DNA of 64,000 nucleotides from positions 45,885-109,884 of the forward strand of contig MZZL01000054.1 of NCBI GenBank assembly GCA_002749535.1, read 5' to 3'. Below are positions 48,976 to 60,424 of the stretch, piece by piece. The DNA is from Apophysomyces variabilis. Lineage: Eukaryota; Mucoromycota; Mucoromycetes; Mucorales; Mucoraceae. Position 1 is the first letter of the stretch; each line of letters starts with the position of its first letter. The notes under the pieces were generated by a model. The model saw only the letters and a program-made list of their open reading frames with translations, ran no database searches and was not told the origin of the DNA. The translations under genes were made by a program, and so were the position numbers.

Positions 48976-50429
48976 CGAAATTTCGTTCTAGTAAAAAGCG
49001 AAAATTGGCACATCGGCATTAGCACAATGTGAGCCATTTATAGTGATGTTTTATTTAAGCAATCGTCAAACTCTGAGACTGAATAACGGCAAAAACCTTT
49101 AAGATCCTCAAGAAGTATGTTATTGCCAGCTTCAGAGATTCTTGAACTGAGCGTTTCTTTTTTTAAAAGCTTTTCTTTTTTCAGTTTGCTTTTGCAAACT
49201 GACCAGAATTGCTCAATAGGATTGAGCTCTGGGGAATAAGGTGGTAGATAAATGCATCCATATCCACCTCTGACGATTTCTCTTTCGATATCTGCTGCAG
49301 TGTGAATGGGCGCATTATCCATGATTATATAATGGCCTTTGAATTGCCCATGTTGATCAAGGATATCCAACGAACTTCTTACAAAGTTGATGTAGTGTCC
49401 TGTAACTGTACCACCCGTACTCTTCACCTTGCTGTTGCCTACCGTTTTTCTTTTCTTGGAGGGAGCGTAAGGTCGTCTTACCCTCACGTTAATAACGCCA
49501 TATACAGAAATAGCTCCTAAAATTGTCGTAGTTTTCGCTCTCGTTTCAGGTACTATAACCTCAGCACGAGTGCCTTTCTTTGACCAAGCCATAGTTCTTT
49601 TGAGATTGATATGAAAAGCTGACTCGTCAATAAAGACACAGTTACTAAAGTAATCCATGTCTGTCTGCATCCATCTAACAACCCAGTCATATCTTGCATC
49701 AATAACTTCGACTGAATTTCTGTTCTTCGAATGAAAATGAACTTTCTTAAAAGAAAGACTACACTTTTCAGCCATAAACTCGTACAAGCTCGTCTTAGAG
49801 ATGCGCAAGTCCGTGAACTGTTCAGTTAGACTTTCCATTGCTTGCTCCAACACTGCTGAGGGGTTCTCGTCAATAAACTTTATCAGGTGCTCTTTGTGCG
49901 TGTCATTCAAAAGAGCTGGACGGCCTGTTTCTTTGGTATATTTCCTAGGCTGAATTTCATAGTCAGGATTTTCTTGATCTTTCTTAACCCATCCATAAGC
50001 AGTTCCACGTGCTATGCCCATCTGTTTCGCAGCTTTACCAGCCGTTAGGCCCTTCTCATAGATGAGAAAGAAAAAGTACTCCTTTTGATCAGCGGTGTAG
50101 CGCTTGTAAGGCTGCCTTTTCTTTCCATCATTTAGCGTCTCTTCGGTAGATTTCTCCTCTTTGACCGTGATTTTCGCGTTCAACAATCGCTCGGGTGGTT
50201 TAAGGTCCAAGTACTGATTATAATCCGTGATACATTCGAGGAAATGCTGCTTCATCGACATCCATTTCCAGCGGCTCGTGGCCAGCTTCATCCACGGCTT
50301 TTCCTTGTCCGTCTTCAAAGTAAAACTGGTATTCCATTTTTATTGAAAAAAATATAACAGTATCGTAAAGTGTGCTGAATGAGTTTCAGGGGTGTTCCAA
50401 TTTTCGCTTTTTACTAGAGCGAAATTTCG
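48976..50429 (-). mobile_element. Nested Tc1/mariner-like element
   Basis: A 33 bp inverted repeat (48976-49008 and 50397-50429, one mismatch, outer palindrome CGAAATTTCG) encloses a single transposase gene, giving a length usual for Tc1/mariner elements. No TA duplication is visible at these exact edges, so the true ends may lie slightly further out. Repeated TTGGCACA-like words at both sides of the left repeat could be binding sites. Confidence 0.65.
49038..50318 (-). CDS. Tc1/mariner-type DDE transposase
   Basis: Cut-and-paste transposase. The long frame spans 49038-50318, but its first codon is TTG; the first in-frame ATG is at 50291. Upstream in another frame an ATG at 50338 starts MEYQFYFEDGQGKAVDE, an N-terminus that looks native, so one small indel near 50240 probably separates the two. 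Domains: N-terminal helix-turn-helix with YKRYTADQKEYFFFLIYEKG and AKQMGIARGTAYGWVKK, then GRPALLNDTHKEHLIKFID, and the catalytic core: VFIDESAFHINLKRTMAWSK (first Asp), HYIIMDNAPIHTA (second Asp) and YLPPYSPELNPIEQFWSVCK (Glu). All three acidic residues are present. It is otherwise intact, possibly inactive through the N-terminal shift. Confidence 0.8.
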   Translation of the reverse strand: MKTDKEKPWMKLATSRWKWMSMKQHFLECITDYNQYLDLKPPERLLNAKITVKEEKSTEETLNDGKKRQPYKRYTADQKEYFFFLIYEKGLTAGKAAKQMGIARGTAYGWVKKDQENPDYEIQPRKYTKETGRPALLNDTHKEHLIKFIDENPSAVLEQAMESLTEQFTDLRISKTSLYEFMAEKCSLSFKKVHFHSKNRNSVEVIDARYDWVVRWMQTDMDYFSNCVFIDESAFHINLKRTMAWSKKGTRAEVIVPETRAKTTTILGAISVYGVINVRVRRPYAPSKKRKTVGNSKVKSTGGTVTGHYINFVRSSLDILDQHGQFKGHYIIMDNAPIHTAADIEREIVRGGYGCIYLPPYSPELNPIEQFWSVCKSKLKKEKLLKKETLSSRISEAGNNILLEDLKGFCRYSVSEFDDCLNKTSL

Positions 50430-50540
50430 GCTCCGTCACCATGCCTGGACCAATGGATTTTTTAATTGTCCGACGAATAAGATGTAAAAAATCCAAGTGA
50501 AATTTGTATTGAAAGTATAAATTTTCCATTAGCAAATAAA

Positions 50541-53500
50541 TTATCTTCGTCTTCTACATAGGTGTTGCAGTTGGCTTCCAGGGCAGTCAAGTTCTTGGCA
50601 AGTTTTACAGCGTCTTCGGAAAGATTTTCGCGGGCTTTTACCGGATGAGTTATTCAAGCATAAAGTATGCTGCGACGCTGGGGTATTTGAGCTGGGATAT
50701 GCTTGCAGGGCAGGTAAAAGGTATCTATGCGCCGGTATAGGGTTGGTAATAGTAGATGATAACAATGGAATTGGTAATATCGCCCGCAATTGCAAAGGAG
50801 GAGGGGAGCAGCTTGCACAGTGGCATCTTGAGTGATTCTTACATGTTCAATTGCATGCCTCTCATTTCTAGTATTATGTAGCGCACTCTGAATACACTGA
50901 GCTTGCGTCCAACGAAGATAATAGCTGTGTAAAGCTTGTGGGTATTTATAAAACGTTGTATTACCGTTCGCTTGTTCGTTCCATTCAATTGCGAAATCTG
51001 TCCATCTTGCAACAGCTGGCTGACGGGTATCTTGATACTTAGGTATAAGTTGTGTAAACACTCGCTTTTCTCCGTTTGTGCAGACTGGGAGAAGTGGGTA
51101 TTTTTTTCCCTGGCGATACGCCAAAAAATCTCGCACTTTACGCAAATCATATTCACTTCGGGTATCGTGCGGTTGAAGACGGTATAGTTGCAAGTGTTGT
51201 TCGGGAATAGGACAGATGTCGTATGTAGATTCTTCTAGACGAAAGAGAGCAGTGTTTTGCCATCCACGCCAATGGATTGGCAACTGGTCATCAAGTTCAA
51301 CGTATAGACGCTGGATATTGTTTTTAAGCCATATGTCAAAGTGGCTGAAATATCTCCTCCCAGTACGGTTCACACTTTCCACCTAAGATCTAATATCAGT
51401 AAATTATCGCTTCATTTTTGGCACACATACATCCTGATTATGCCTGGTTTTGTATTCAGTCATGAGATTGCAAGCGAACCTAGGAGATGCATTGTAGGCA
51501 CTGAACCTGCGGATAACGTTTTGGTGAACCCCGCCTTCTAGAGAGTTTGTCCTTCAGATACACCGGTAGACCATGAGGCCATCGGCATCTCGGTATCGCT
51601 GGTGGTATAGTGGTAAATCCTTTGGCTCACTAAGGTAGCCCTTGGCTACAAGCTCGAGAAAATTTGCTGCTTCCTTCCAAGCCTGGTCATGAAATAGAGG
51701 CTGTCCTGTCGTGGTGCACTTCAACGGTCCAAACGTCATCAATACTTCATACACTGGCCGAACTAACTGGCTTGGAGGAGGGACAACACGTCGAACTCTT
51801 GCTTGAATCCAAGCTTTCCGCCGACGTAACTCTAGCAAAGAGGTTTAGTACACGTTAAAAGTGTTGACTTGTCTAACCTGTTTCCAAAGAAAGGCCCTTT
51901 GACTCTAACATTCTGGTAACCATGCTAACGTCATCTTTATCCATCAGCAAGATACAGTCGGTCAACGTCCGTTGAAATCCACCCTAAGACCGTGTTTCAT
52001 TGAAATAGATATTCGCTTAAGAGCATGCCACATATCTTGAACCACACGAGTGGTGACAGCCTCTGACTCTGTGGTTTGATTTTCCATATATCTTTTGAAG
52101 ATTGACGTAAGGAATTTTTGGCCGTTCTCTAGTGCCTGCTTGTCAATAACCGAGCTTTCCACACGCTAGTTAGGCAATTCACCCAGGTCTCCATCCTCGT
52201 CTATTTCTTCCTGATCTTCTTCTTGATCTTCTACAATGCTTTCGTCTTCACTTCTCTCGGCTTCAATGGCTTCATTGGAGAGCTGGCAACCAGTGCTAGA
52301 GAGGCTGCTGCCCTGACTTTCAATTTGTCCCCTAGTTCGTTGTTAGCTGTACCACTATTGTATATATGCTTTCTTACACTCGTAATGACTGAAGGCGAGC
52401 AATAATCCGAAATGGAGGATTGCCGAACGATGATAAGGGCTCCTCATCACATAATTGCAAAGATGCCGCTGGTGCAAGTACAGACGTAATTTCAATCACT
52501 ACTCGTTGACGCGTAACAGTCCTGCCAGAAAATATACTATAGGAATTTTTATGCCGTATACTTATTTAATCTACAAAACAGTGTGGAGCAGTTTTGTACT
52601 TACCGAGGCTGAGCTTCGTTAATGATACGTCCACTAGCAACAGTACGAGTGCAATCATCATTGAGAAGGACAACAGGAAGTCCCGGCATAGGGTGGTCAA
52701 TCGGAGAAAGCTCAAGTTCCGCCAAGGATCCAGACGTCTGATAGCTCCGTGAATGTGGTATGTCGTCCCTGAGCGACGGAAAACAATTTTCAAAGAATAT
52801 CCTGTCACTATGTGCTCTGTCGGTGAACAATAGTTTTGGTGACGGATGTCCTAGCATTTGTAAATTATGTGCAAATTGGCTCATCGACCGCTTTATGTGC
52901 TCCATGGACGTGGTTGGGACAAACTGCTGGACCCGAATTTCACCGTATTCGTTGTTCATAGTCAAAAGACCATCAAATATTTTGAAAGCGTCAATTTTAC
53001 TTATATGCTTTGGTACCTGCAGCAAATTTTTTTTAGCCAAGTATCTTACAGATAGGATGTCGCCGAACGTACTTTGTGACTATTATCGACGTTAAGGATG
53101 GATGCTGGCAGAGTGCTAGTGTGTTGGTGATGGTCCTTTGAATAGAATTCACATAGTCGTTGTATATATTTGTCAGGTATTTCGCGCTGGGTACTGCTCC
53201 ATTGTAACCATTCTTATCTGGAAATGCGGAAAAGGTTGGATTCTCCACTCTTTGTACATTGAAGAGGGCATCCAAGTTTCCACGTCGTTGCTCGCTTGCC
53301 ACTCGGCTTCTCTCTGTTACAAAATGCAGCTCAAGCCGGTCATGGCGAACATGGTGATACTCACTGATCGCCCGAGAAAATGGTCCGGGTCCCATTCCTG
53401 AGTGGAAGCAACTACGCATCATAATCATCAATTCCCGAGAAACAGCTCCACGGTGAGACAGAATAGCTGGGAATTCTTGAGACAAAGAGTGTGGAAGATT

Positions 53501-54057
53501 CTTGATGATCTCATTGTCATGACCCAAATACGAACGATTGCACCGTTTGCATTGGTACCTGTAGGACATGATATAGAAGTTGTCTTGGATATCAAAAACT
53601 CTCCTTGCAATAGGTCTATCTGCCCAGCCACGCACACGGAACTGTCCAGAGCAGTGAGGACATTTGAAGCCCTTGGTGAGGAATGTACCAGCCATACAAA
53701 CACGCGAGGATAATAAAGTGGCAATGGATCTAATCTTGTTTGCCCACGGAGAGCAAAGTAGGGACTGGGTGGTATTACCCAAAAAGTCTGATTGTCATAG
53801 CATTTGGAGAACTTCTTAGGCGCCCGTTCCATTTCCTGCTTCAGTTGATCCCGTAGTTTGGCCAAATACTGGACATGGAGCGACTCCTTCAGCACTTCGT
53901 CATGACTACTATCTTCGCACAGCGAGTTTTCCTCCGATCTTGATCGGGTTTCATTCATTGGAACGTCCTCAATGCTATGCATTTCTACGGGTGAGCTATC
54001 TATTAATTTTAGTGTTAATATATGATACATAAGAGTATTTAGTAACAATAAGTACAC
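50541..54057 (-). pseudogene. Decayed large zinc-ribbon / DDE-like transposon protein
   Basis: A long minus-strand coding region broken by several lesions. In reading order: FWVIPPSPYFALRGQT, then after a one-base shift near 53690 KGFKCPHCSGQF, FYIMSYRYQCKRC and EFPAILSHRGAVS; then NVDNSHKV; DAFKIFDGLLTMNNEYGE and KLLFTDRAHSDRIFFENCFP (Asp-containing DDE/RNase-H-like blocks); DMWHALKRISISMKHGLRVD; FGPLKCTTTGQPLF and LPLYHQRYRDADGLMVYRC; an in-frame TGA before RTNSLEGGVHQNV; and a final cysteine cluster CKTCQELDCPGSQ. I recall this architecture from many fungal repeat-encoded proteins (a DUF6729-type N-terminus), but the name is unverified. With at least two frameshifts and one nonsense codon it is not functional as read. 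Confidence 0.6.
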
Positions 54058-54797
54058 ATACTGAAACTAGATATTGACGATAACGGACTCAGATTATATC
54101 GAACTTAGTTGCTGATAATAGCTATGATCAACTTAATTACAAAAACTGGAACTATCATGGGCATTATATAATCGATTTCTATGAAAACCAAAAGTATTTG
54201 CTTGTCCGGTTCTTAGCTTTTTATGGGGAAAAATGCCTCCCCAAAAAGAAAGCTTTTCCCCGGTTCAACAAAGCGTTGGTAACATTGACGCTCCGCACCT
54301 TGTTTACCACATTTTATTTGCTAGAAAAATAGGTCCGCACATCCGTTCTTGAAGACTGATTGGAAAATATGTACTCCGCATTTTTTTTTCTCGAGATGCT
54401 ATTCGTTTATATTAATCCAGGCATTGACTGCCAGCCTTTTTTTTTCTGTACCTCATCTGACTTTCAAACGTCGGTAAATAAATTTACGCGTTTTTATTGG
54501 TCGATGTGAGTGTTACAAACTTTTAGATACTGGACAATTATGCAAGGATACCTATGAAATTTCCCAATCTTTGACCGTTAATATATCTCTCAGTTTTTGT
54601 CTGATAAAAATTCTGAGCAGTTTGTTGGATTCCGATTAAAGAGGTCTATCGTTTGAACTGATTTGATTTTTATTTTGCAAAGTTTGGACAATTTTTATTC
54701 GCATTCCAAGAATTCATAAAAATATTTGCGACTCTAAGCGATTTGCACCATAACACGACAATTAATACGATTTGTTAGCATCAAGACCATTTCCAAA
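54058..54797. other. Spacer between two divergent transposon genes
   Basis: 740 bp, A+T-rich, with no gene seen. It would hold the promoters of both decayed transposase genes. Confidence 0.5.
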
Positions 54798-56919
54798 ATG
54801 CGCCAACTGAATTTGCTAGACGCGATTTTAATTTTTGGAAATAAAGTACAGAGATGTCAACCAATTCCCACTACACAAGATGTTCATATGGATAATGGGG
54901 AAAAAATTTTCAAGAAGTCTGCTGAAGTCTACGGCTTGTCATGGGTTCTTCGCTCCTGTAGCTCTATGGAGTCAGCAAATGGTAGTATGGACGAACAAAC
55001 ACTGCGTCGCGGAAAGAGATATTTGCATCTCTGGAGAAAAGTTTATGTGGGCCATCGTTCTGGACATAAGCAAGTTCGTAAGGATCGTCTTCCTGGGGGA
55101 GAGTTACTGGCAAGATGCGTCCGGTGCAAAGACTTAGCAAAAAGGTTGGCTGCACTGCGCGTTTGGTTGTTATTTGCAATCGCAGTTCTCAAGAAATAGT
55201 AACAATCAGCCATGAGGGTTCCCACTGCCACACTGTAGGGTCTTTCGAAGATTTACAGTATCTCCCATTGTCCGATTCTCTGAAGGAGACAATCCTTACC
55301 AGGCTTGAGCAAGGCTACAGTCAGAGAGCATTCGTGTTTCCTTGCAGCGATCATTTGCCCATTGTACATCCTCAGCAAATGGGGAAGAGCACCAGGAAAC
55401 CATCGGACACAGGGACCAAGCTCTGTACTCAGCAGATATCTACAATGTGTACCGCAAAGTGCACGAGAAGCATTCAAGAAGAGCGAAAACGATGTGAATC
55501 TGTCAAACCGTGGCTGATCAATCTTAGTTCAAAGGGATACAGCGTCTTTTCAACCATCGATCAGTACAGTTTTGCCTTTGTTCGCCGTGGCAGAAGCAAC
55601 CTTTGTCTGCTCCCACATCGTTTTGTCTTGATGCAACTCACAGTGTAGCGACAATTGCAAATGCTGTGCTATATAACCTTGTGATCCACCAGAGAGTGAC
55701 AGGGAACGGTTTCCTTGTCGCATACCTTCTTACGAGAGATCTATCGAGATCACCGTTGATAGAATGGATACTATTTCTTAAAGAACACTGTGGTCAAGCA
55801 ACACCAACGAAGATCACCCTCGACTGCAGTATTGCTGAACAAGCTGTTATTAAAACGGTATTTCCTAATGCAACCATCTAGCTGTGTCTGTTCCATGTTG
55901 CTCGGGCTTGCATGGATAGCATTCGCAAGAAAGTGAATTTTGGCAACACATCGGCCAATCGCCAAATCCGTACAAGGATGATTGCATTCTTGAAGTCATT
56001 GATGTAGGAGAGAGATCCTGAATGTGCGAGGAATAAGAGAAACGAGTTTATTGCAGAAAATCGTAAACACGAAGCTTTCATTTCATACTTTCAGGAGTAC
56101 TGGGCGCCAGATGATAAATTTGAGAGCTGGTGTGCAGCTTTCCAGTCTTAGGTGTTCACTAACATGGAGACCACAACTATGTAGAAAGCTGGCACAACCA
56201 GCTCAAACGATATACCTGAGGAAAAAGCACAATCGACGACTGGACAGATTGCTGTACATCCTTGTGCATGAGGTCGAACTCGATTATAAGATAAATGCCG
56301 CACGTGTCACTGAAACATCGAACGTATGGGACTTGCCGAGCGAATGAGGCGCAAGAGAGAGATTGCGGCATCACATATACCCGAAGCTGCGCTGAATGAC
56401 ATGGTATCTGGGTACATTGTCAGATCCGTTACACAAAAGGACGCAGTGTACAATATCAATGTCCAAGATTCCCAGATGTTTGCTTGTAGTTGTAGGGAAC
56501 TCTGTTGGCATCGACTAGCATGTAAGCACATGTTGCTACTGCATCGTGCCAACCCTAATTTACAGATTCCTCAAGGTAAGAAAGCCGCTTGCTTGGGTAT
56601 AGTGAAATACCTAGATACGTTTATTAGTGCCATCGTATCCTGCGCCTGCCCCAATAGTTCCAGAATCCGACAAGAACAAGTTGGTGATGATAATACGTTG
56701 AACCTCGTTCTTCAAAAGAACATGATGAAAGAAAAGATGACAAACTTTCTTCAAGAATTGGATTCCTCCGAAGTACAGTCGATGGAAACGCTTCTTGCAA
56801 TGGAACAGCACTTCCAAAATATGGCTAAACACTTGGGAGAAGGAGAATGGTTGTTCAAACACAAATTGGTCAACACAACGATAAATAAAGGAAATATACT
56901 CTCATTTCCAATTCAATAA
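54798..56919 (+). pseudogene. Decayed MULE-type transposase with SWIM zinc finger
   Basis: Mutator-like transposase read in pieces. The N-terminal DNA-binding part spans about 54940-55320 (RCKDLAKK, VGCTARLVVICN, then SHEGSHCHTV). The MULE core runs 55603-55905: FCLDATHSVATIAN (first Asp, about 55630), GNGFLVAYLLTRDLS, and KITLDCSIAEQAVIKTVFPN (second Asp, about 55822). An in-frame TAG at 55879 then interrupts before LCLFHVARAC. After further stops the frame 56326-56919 has the SWIM finger CxCx9CxH (CSCRELCWHRLACKH, 56485-56529) and a charged tail. Stops and frameshifts make it inactive unless extensively spliced. It probably once served the element that encloses it. Confidence 0.75.
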
Positions 56920-57782
56920 CTGAATAAAATTGAGTGGCATAAGTAAAACGGGATCGAGTCAGGAGCATAATCCAGAAGAATGACAATTAGAAGCTGTTTC
57001 TTGCAAAGAAATTGGGATGGTCATTAAGATTGACCTACCTAAAGGTTAAGTCTTGGTTACTTATGAGCCATTACAAGCGAATTCTCTGGATGAAGACTTC
57101 TTTCAGTTGGCATGGTAGCGATTCGAAGGCTAGGATTAGATGGTACCAAACTGGCAAGGTAATTTGCTGTTGAGTTCTTCTATGCCTATTTGGGAGGTAG
57201 AAACATGACGTTGCCAAAGTTATGAGAACCAGCCAAGCACAGCCAATCGTTTTTCAGCAAGGCCGTTGAGTTAGTCTTTCTTTTTCTTAAATGCCACCAT
57301 AAATGGACATTTGTAAAACAGAGAAATGCGGACAATAGCTATTCTGTTGCCCTTGCTCATAAAGTTTAAGGCTCTTTACCATTTGCTCAAATTTGTTCCT
57401 TCAATCCCACCAAAATACAGCGGAGATAAAAGGTTGGCCCGAAACCAGATGCTTCTTTTTCTGCAGAAGATGGCAAGTCACTGCAGACACCCCGATATGG
57501 TCTACTACTTCTCTCTCTGTTGCATTGACAGGGAGGCTGTCAACAACAGAAGTGCCATTGATTCTGCCATTTTACCCGATTGGCCAATATAATAAAGACT
57601 GGGGAGCCCAAGCAAGAATAAAAGCGTTTAAACACGTCTCAGCTCCGCATCCAACAAGAGAAGATGCTGTTAGTCTGGTTTCGTTGTGTAACAATGCGGG
57701 ATGCTATTTCGCCTCGTTCTAGGGTATTTATAAGCTGCTTTTTCTCAAACGGCAATACTCCAATAGCTCAGATACCAAAGCC
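56920..57782. other. Spacer before the F-box gene
   Basis: No recognised gene; the frames 57326-57592 and 57393-57722 have no domain. The last 100-200 bp should contain the F-box promoter. Confidence 0.45.
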
Positions 57783-59609
57783 ATGACTGATTCTGTTCCG
57801 TGTGAGATTTTGGCAGCCATTAACGACCATCTATCTTTGAAAGACGTACGCCATTGTATCACAGTCAGCAGGACGTGGAAGACAACTTTCACACCTCTCC
57901 TCTACTGCAACGTCGTTTTGGATTCGCCAACACAATTCAAATCCTTTCTAAAAACGCTCAACCATACCAAATCCTATACCAATTTTCCCGGGCATTTTGT
58001 CCGTACACTCCTTATCACATTCGACCTGGAGACAAAAAGGCTGCTGCCGCTGTCATATCTGTGTCCCTTGCTTACTAAATTGAATACAAAAAGCATTTGT
58101 TTACCGGATATCTTACCTAGATTGAAGGAATGGAAATATCTTTCTGAGATGCCAAGACTGTTTCTCAACCGTTATCCCGACAATTTCTCCCTCTGCTCTT
58201 TCCATGAATTTATTATCGACGTCGAACTTAATATGACTATCTTTCCTGATTTGACAGACCTGGTGATGGAACTTCCTTTTATAAAAAAATTGACTGTCCG
58301 TGGACAGGCCAACGACATTCGATCAAGAGGTGCGCGTATATGGATCTGGGAGTTAGAAACAGTACACGAGTATCTCCCTCACCTGCAATACCTTTGCTTG
58401 GACCAGATTTATTTATATGGAAAGATACCGGAATATGTCAAGCCTTGTCATACCGTAAAGGAATTATCTTTGACTCCTCAAGACGATCGCCGCTGGCCAC
58501 AGTATTTTGGGAAAAAGTACACCAATCTGCGCGTGCTGTCTGTTAATACCGGTGGTAAGCATAATCCAGAAAAGCTATGGCGTTATGGATGGGAAAAAAT
58601 AGAACAAAGAGAAAGATGTATGGAAGAGGCGGTAATGACACTAGCGGGGTCGTACCGACATCTTGCTTCGTTCAATTCGAAACGAGAGCAAATATCGCTC
58701 AGATTGTATCAAAGACTTCATTATCGATTCGCTGATATAGGAGCTCCTATCACGAAATTAATCTTGGAGCATTTGGACGATAAAACGATTCTTAAACTAC
58801 TAAGTAGTTTTCACCGCTCGCTTGCTTCGCTCGAAATATGGACGGTCTGGTCCAGTGAGACCTTCGAACAACTGCTTGTATCGTTGGTGTCGTGCTCTTC
58901 TCTGGTGAACCTACGCCTCGTCCTAGGTTATTTTGACGCTTCAATCAATCGTATATTAGACGCTTGCAAGACATTGGACACACTGGCAATATCTGCAGCT
59001 AACATTTACAGCTGTATGCATAAGAACGTAGAGGAATTACATGGACTAAAGACGTTGACCATGGAAAGCGCTCAGTTTCAAAACGGTATATTTCAGTATT
59101 TATCCCAGAGATGCTCCCATCTTTCCGTTTTGAAATGCAAGCATAACGGCAGTTCCCATAGCTACGGCAACATGCGCCCAAGTCGAGTAGAACAGGTTCA
59201 ATGTCGTGCTATGGATTTGCAGAACTGGAGGCTAAGAGAGCTTCATATTTGCGCCAGCGCTAGTACCTTGTTTAAGCTAACAAGTTCACATAAATCTCAA
59301 CGCAAGCTGGAGCGTTGCAAAAAGTACTTTCACTCTGTCAATAGAACCGAAGACATGCGCTGGGTAAGGTGGTACCTAAACAGTTCAGAAAAAGATTGCT
59401 TTTCCGTCCGTCGCTTACGAGAACGCGAGGTTATAAATATTGAAAACGGCGACGATCAGAACTTGATCCAAAAACAAATTGAAATTGTTGTATGCGTGGA
59501 CTTTGACAGCATAGAAAGTGTTTACATTCATCCCTTTTGTGTGCAAAAGAACAGACGCGCTGTTGAATGCGATAAAGACAAAAAGTACATTGTTATTGAT
59601 GGGAGATAA
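57783..59609 (+). CDS. F-box protein with LRR-like repeats
   Basis: Probable substrate receptor of an SCF ubiquitin ligase, 608 residues in one uninterrupted exon starting at ATG 57783. Residues 1-45 are an F-box: VPCEILAAINDHLSLKDVRHC, VSRTWKTTFTPLLY. The rest shows irregular leucine-rich segments (LPHLQYLCLDQIYL, KELSLTPQDD, LRVLSVNTG, LETLAIS-like LDTLAISAANIY, LKTLTMESAQF, LSVLKCKHNG), as in the large F-box/LRR families of Mucoromycota. The C-terminal 100 residues are charged and unlike LRRs. It lies inside the large transposon next to broken transposase genes but is itself intact and intronless, so it may be captured cargo. Its substrate cannot be told. Confidence 0.78.
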   Translation: MTDSVPCEILAAINDHLSLKDVRHCITVSRTWKTTFTPLLYCNVVLDSPTQFKSFLKTLNHTKSYTNFPGHFVRTLLITFDLETKRLLPLSYLCPLLTKLNTKSICLPDILPRLKEWKYLSEMPRLFLNRYPDNFSLCSFHEFIIDVELNMTIFPDLTDLVMELPFIKKLTVRGQANDIRSRGARIWIWELETVHEYLPHLQYLCLDQIYLYGKIPEYVKPCHTVKELSLTPQDDRRWPQYFGKKYTNLRVLSVNTGGKHNPEKLWRYGWEKIEQRERCMEEAVMTLAGSYRHLASFNSKREQISLRLYQRLHYRFADIGAPITKLILEHLDDKTILKLLSSFHRSLASLEIWTVWSSETFEQLLVSLVSCSSLVNLRLVLGYFDASINRILDACKTLDTLAISAANIYSCMHKNVEELHGLKTLTMESAQFQNGIFQYLSQRCSHLSVLKCKHNGSSHSYGNMRPSRVEQVQCRAMDLQNWRLRELHICASASTLFKLTSSHKSQRKLERCKKYFHSVNRTEDMRWVRWYLNSSEKDCFSVRRLREREVINIENGDDQNLIQKQIEIVVCVDFDSIESVYIHPFCVQKNRRAVECDKDKKYIVIDGR

Positions 59610-60039
59610 TATAAGACCAAATCAAACAGGTTTTTCTTGACATTAACTATATGAGCTTTCCTCTCGTTATGAAGAGCATTGGCCATAACAATAACTGCCT
59701 TTCTAACTTAGGTAACAACTATGCGCAGTAAGAAGCAGCAAGTTTGAATCGAGTACTAGTACATGAAGTACGGTCAAGAGCATAAGTCAAAGAAAGCATA
59801 CGGCCCTGTATGTAAACAAGGATTTGAACGACAGATTGCGCCTCTTCAAACTTACTTTACGCTATTGGATGCAACAAATTTGCTGACTTGTTGTTTAATG
59901 ATATTTATTACTTTGGTAGATATTCCTTTCTGCTTCCACTAGTAAGCCATCAATTATGATTCGCGTTGACACGATTCATTTTACGTGCCAGATGCCCATC
60001 CCGCGGTATATGCCAGCACTTTGCTGATGTTAAAATATG
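59610..60039. other. 3' flank of the F-box gene
   Basis: 430 bp of A+T-rich sequence with no supported feature. It ends at the first copy of the target duplication of the SINE-like insert. Confidence 0.5.
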
Positions 60040-60424
60040 CTTTGATATATTACAGTTGAAATTTTGATTTTTTATTGGGGGAGAGGGGGAAGACACTAGG
60101 GCGGTTGAGCACTGCGCTTTTCTAAGCATGTTTGCTCTCGCCAGATCACAAAGGTCTTTTAGGTCATACAAGAGAAAGCATATATTTCTACTACAACTAA
60201 CGTTCGGTAACAGGTAAAGCCAGAGGTGGTCTTGATTTGGGTGCTCAGGGAAAGGTACTGCCACGGGAGTAGCTCACACGGACCAGGACAGGAAGAAGAA
60301 CAGAATACGGCATCAAAACTCTTGCGGCGGGACTCGAACCAAGGTTGGTCGGAAAGGAACAGAAATGGATCAAGCGACTTATCTAGCTGCGGCAGGGGAC
60401 AAAGCCCCTTTGATATATTACAGT
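60040..60424 (-). mobile_element. tRNA-derived SINE-like insertion with 17 bp target duplication
   Basis: CTTTGATATATTACAGT occurs at 60040-60056 and again at 60408-60424 as a direct repeat flanking a 351 bp insert (60057-60407). Read on the minus strand, the insert begins GGGCTTTGTCCCCTGCC. It has a box A-like word (about 60375-60388) and a perfect box B GGTTCGAGTCC (60330-60340), and ends in an A-rich tail (AATAAAAAATCAAAATTTCA). Internal Pol III promoter, A-rich 3' end and long direct repeats together are the marks of a SINE. The tRNA cloverleaf itself does not fold. The right duplication overlaps the first four bases of the MITE, so the SINE came after it. Confidence 0.65.

Noticed and set aside
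60320..60407. tRNA gene on the minus strand
   Set aside because: A perfect GGTTCGAGTCC is present, but the T stem does not pair and no acceptor or anticodon arm forms. The flanking direct repeats fit a SINE-like insert better.
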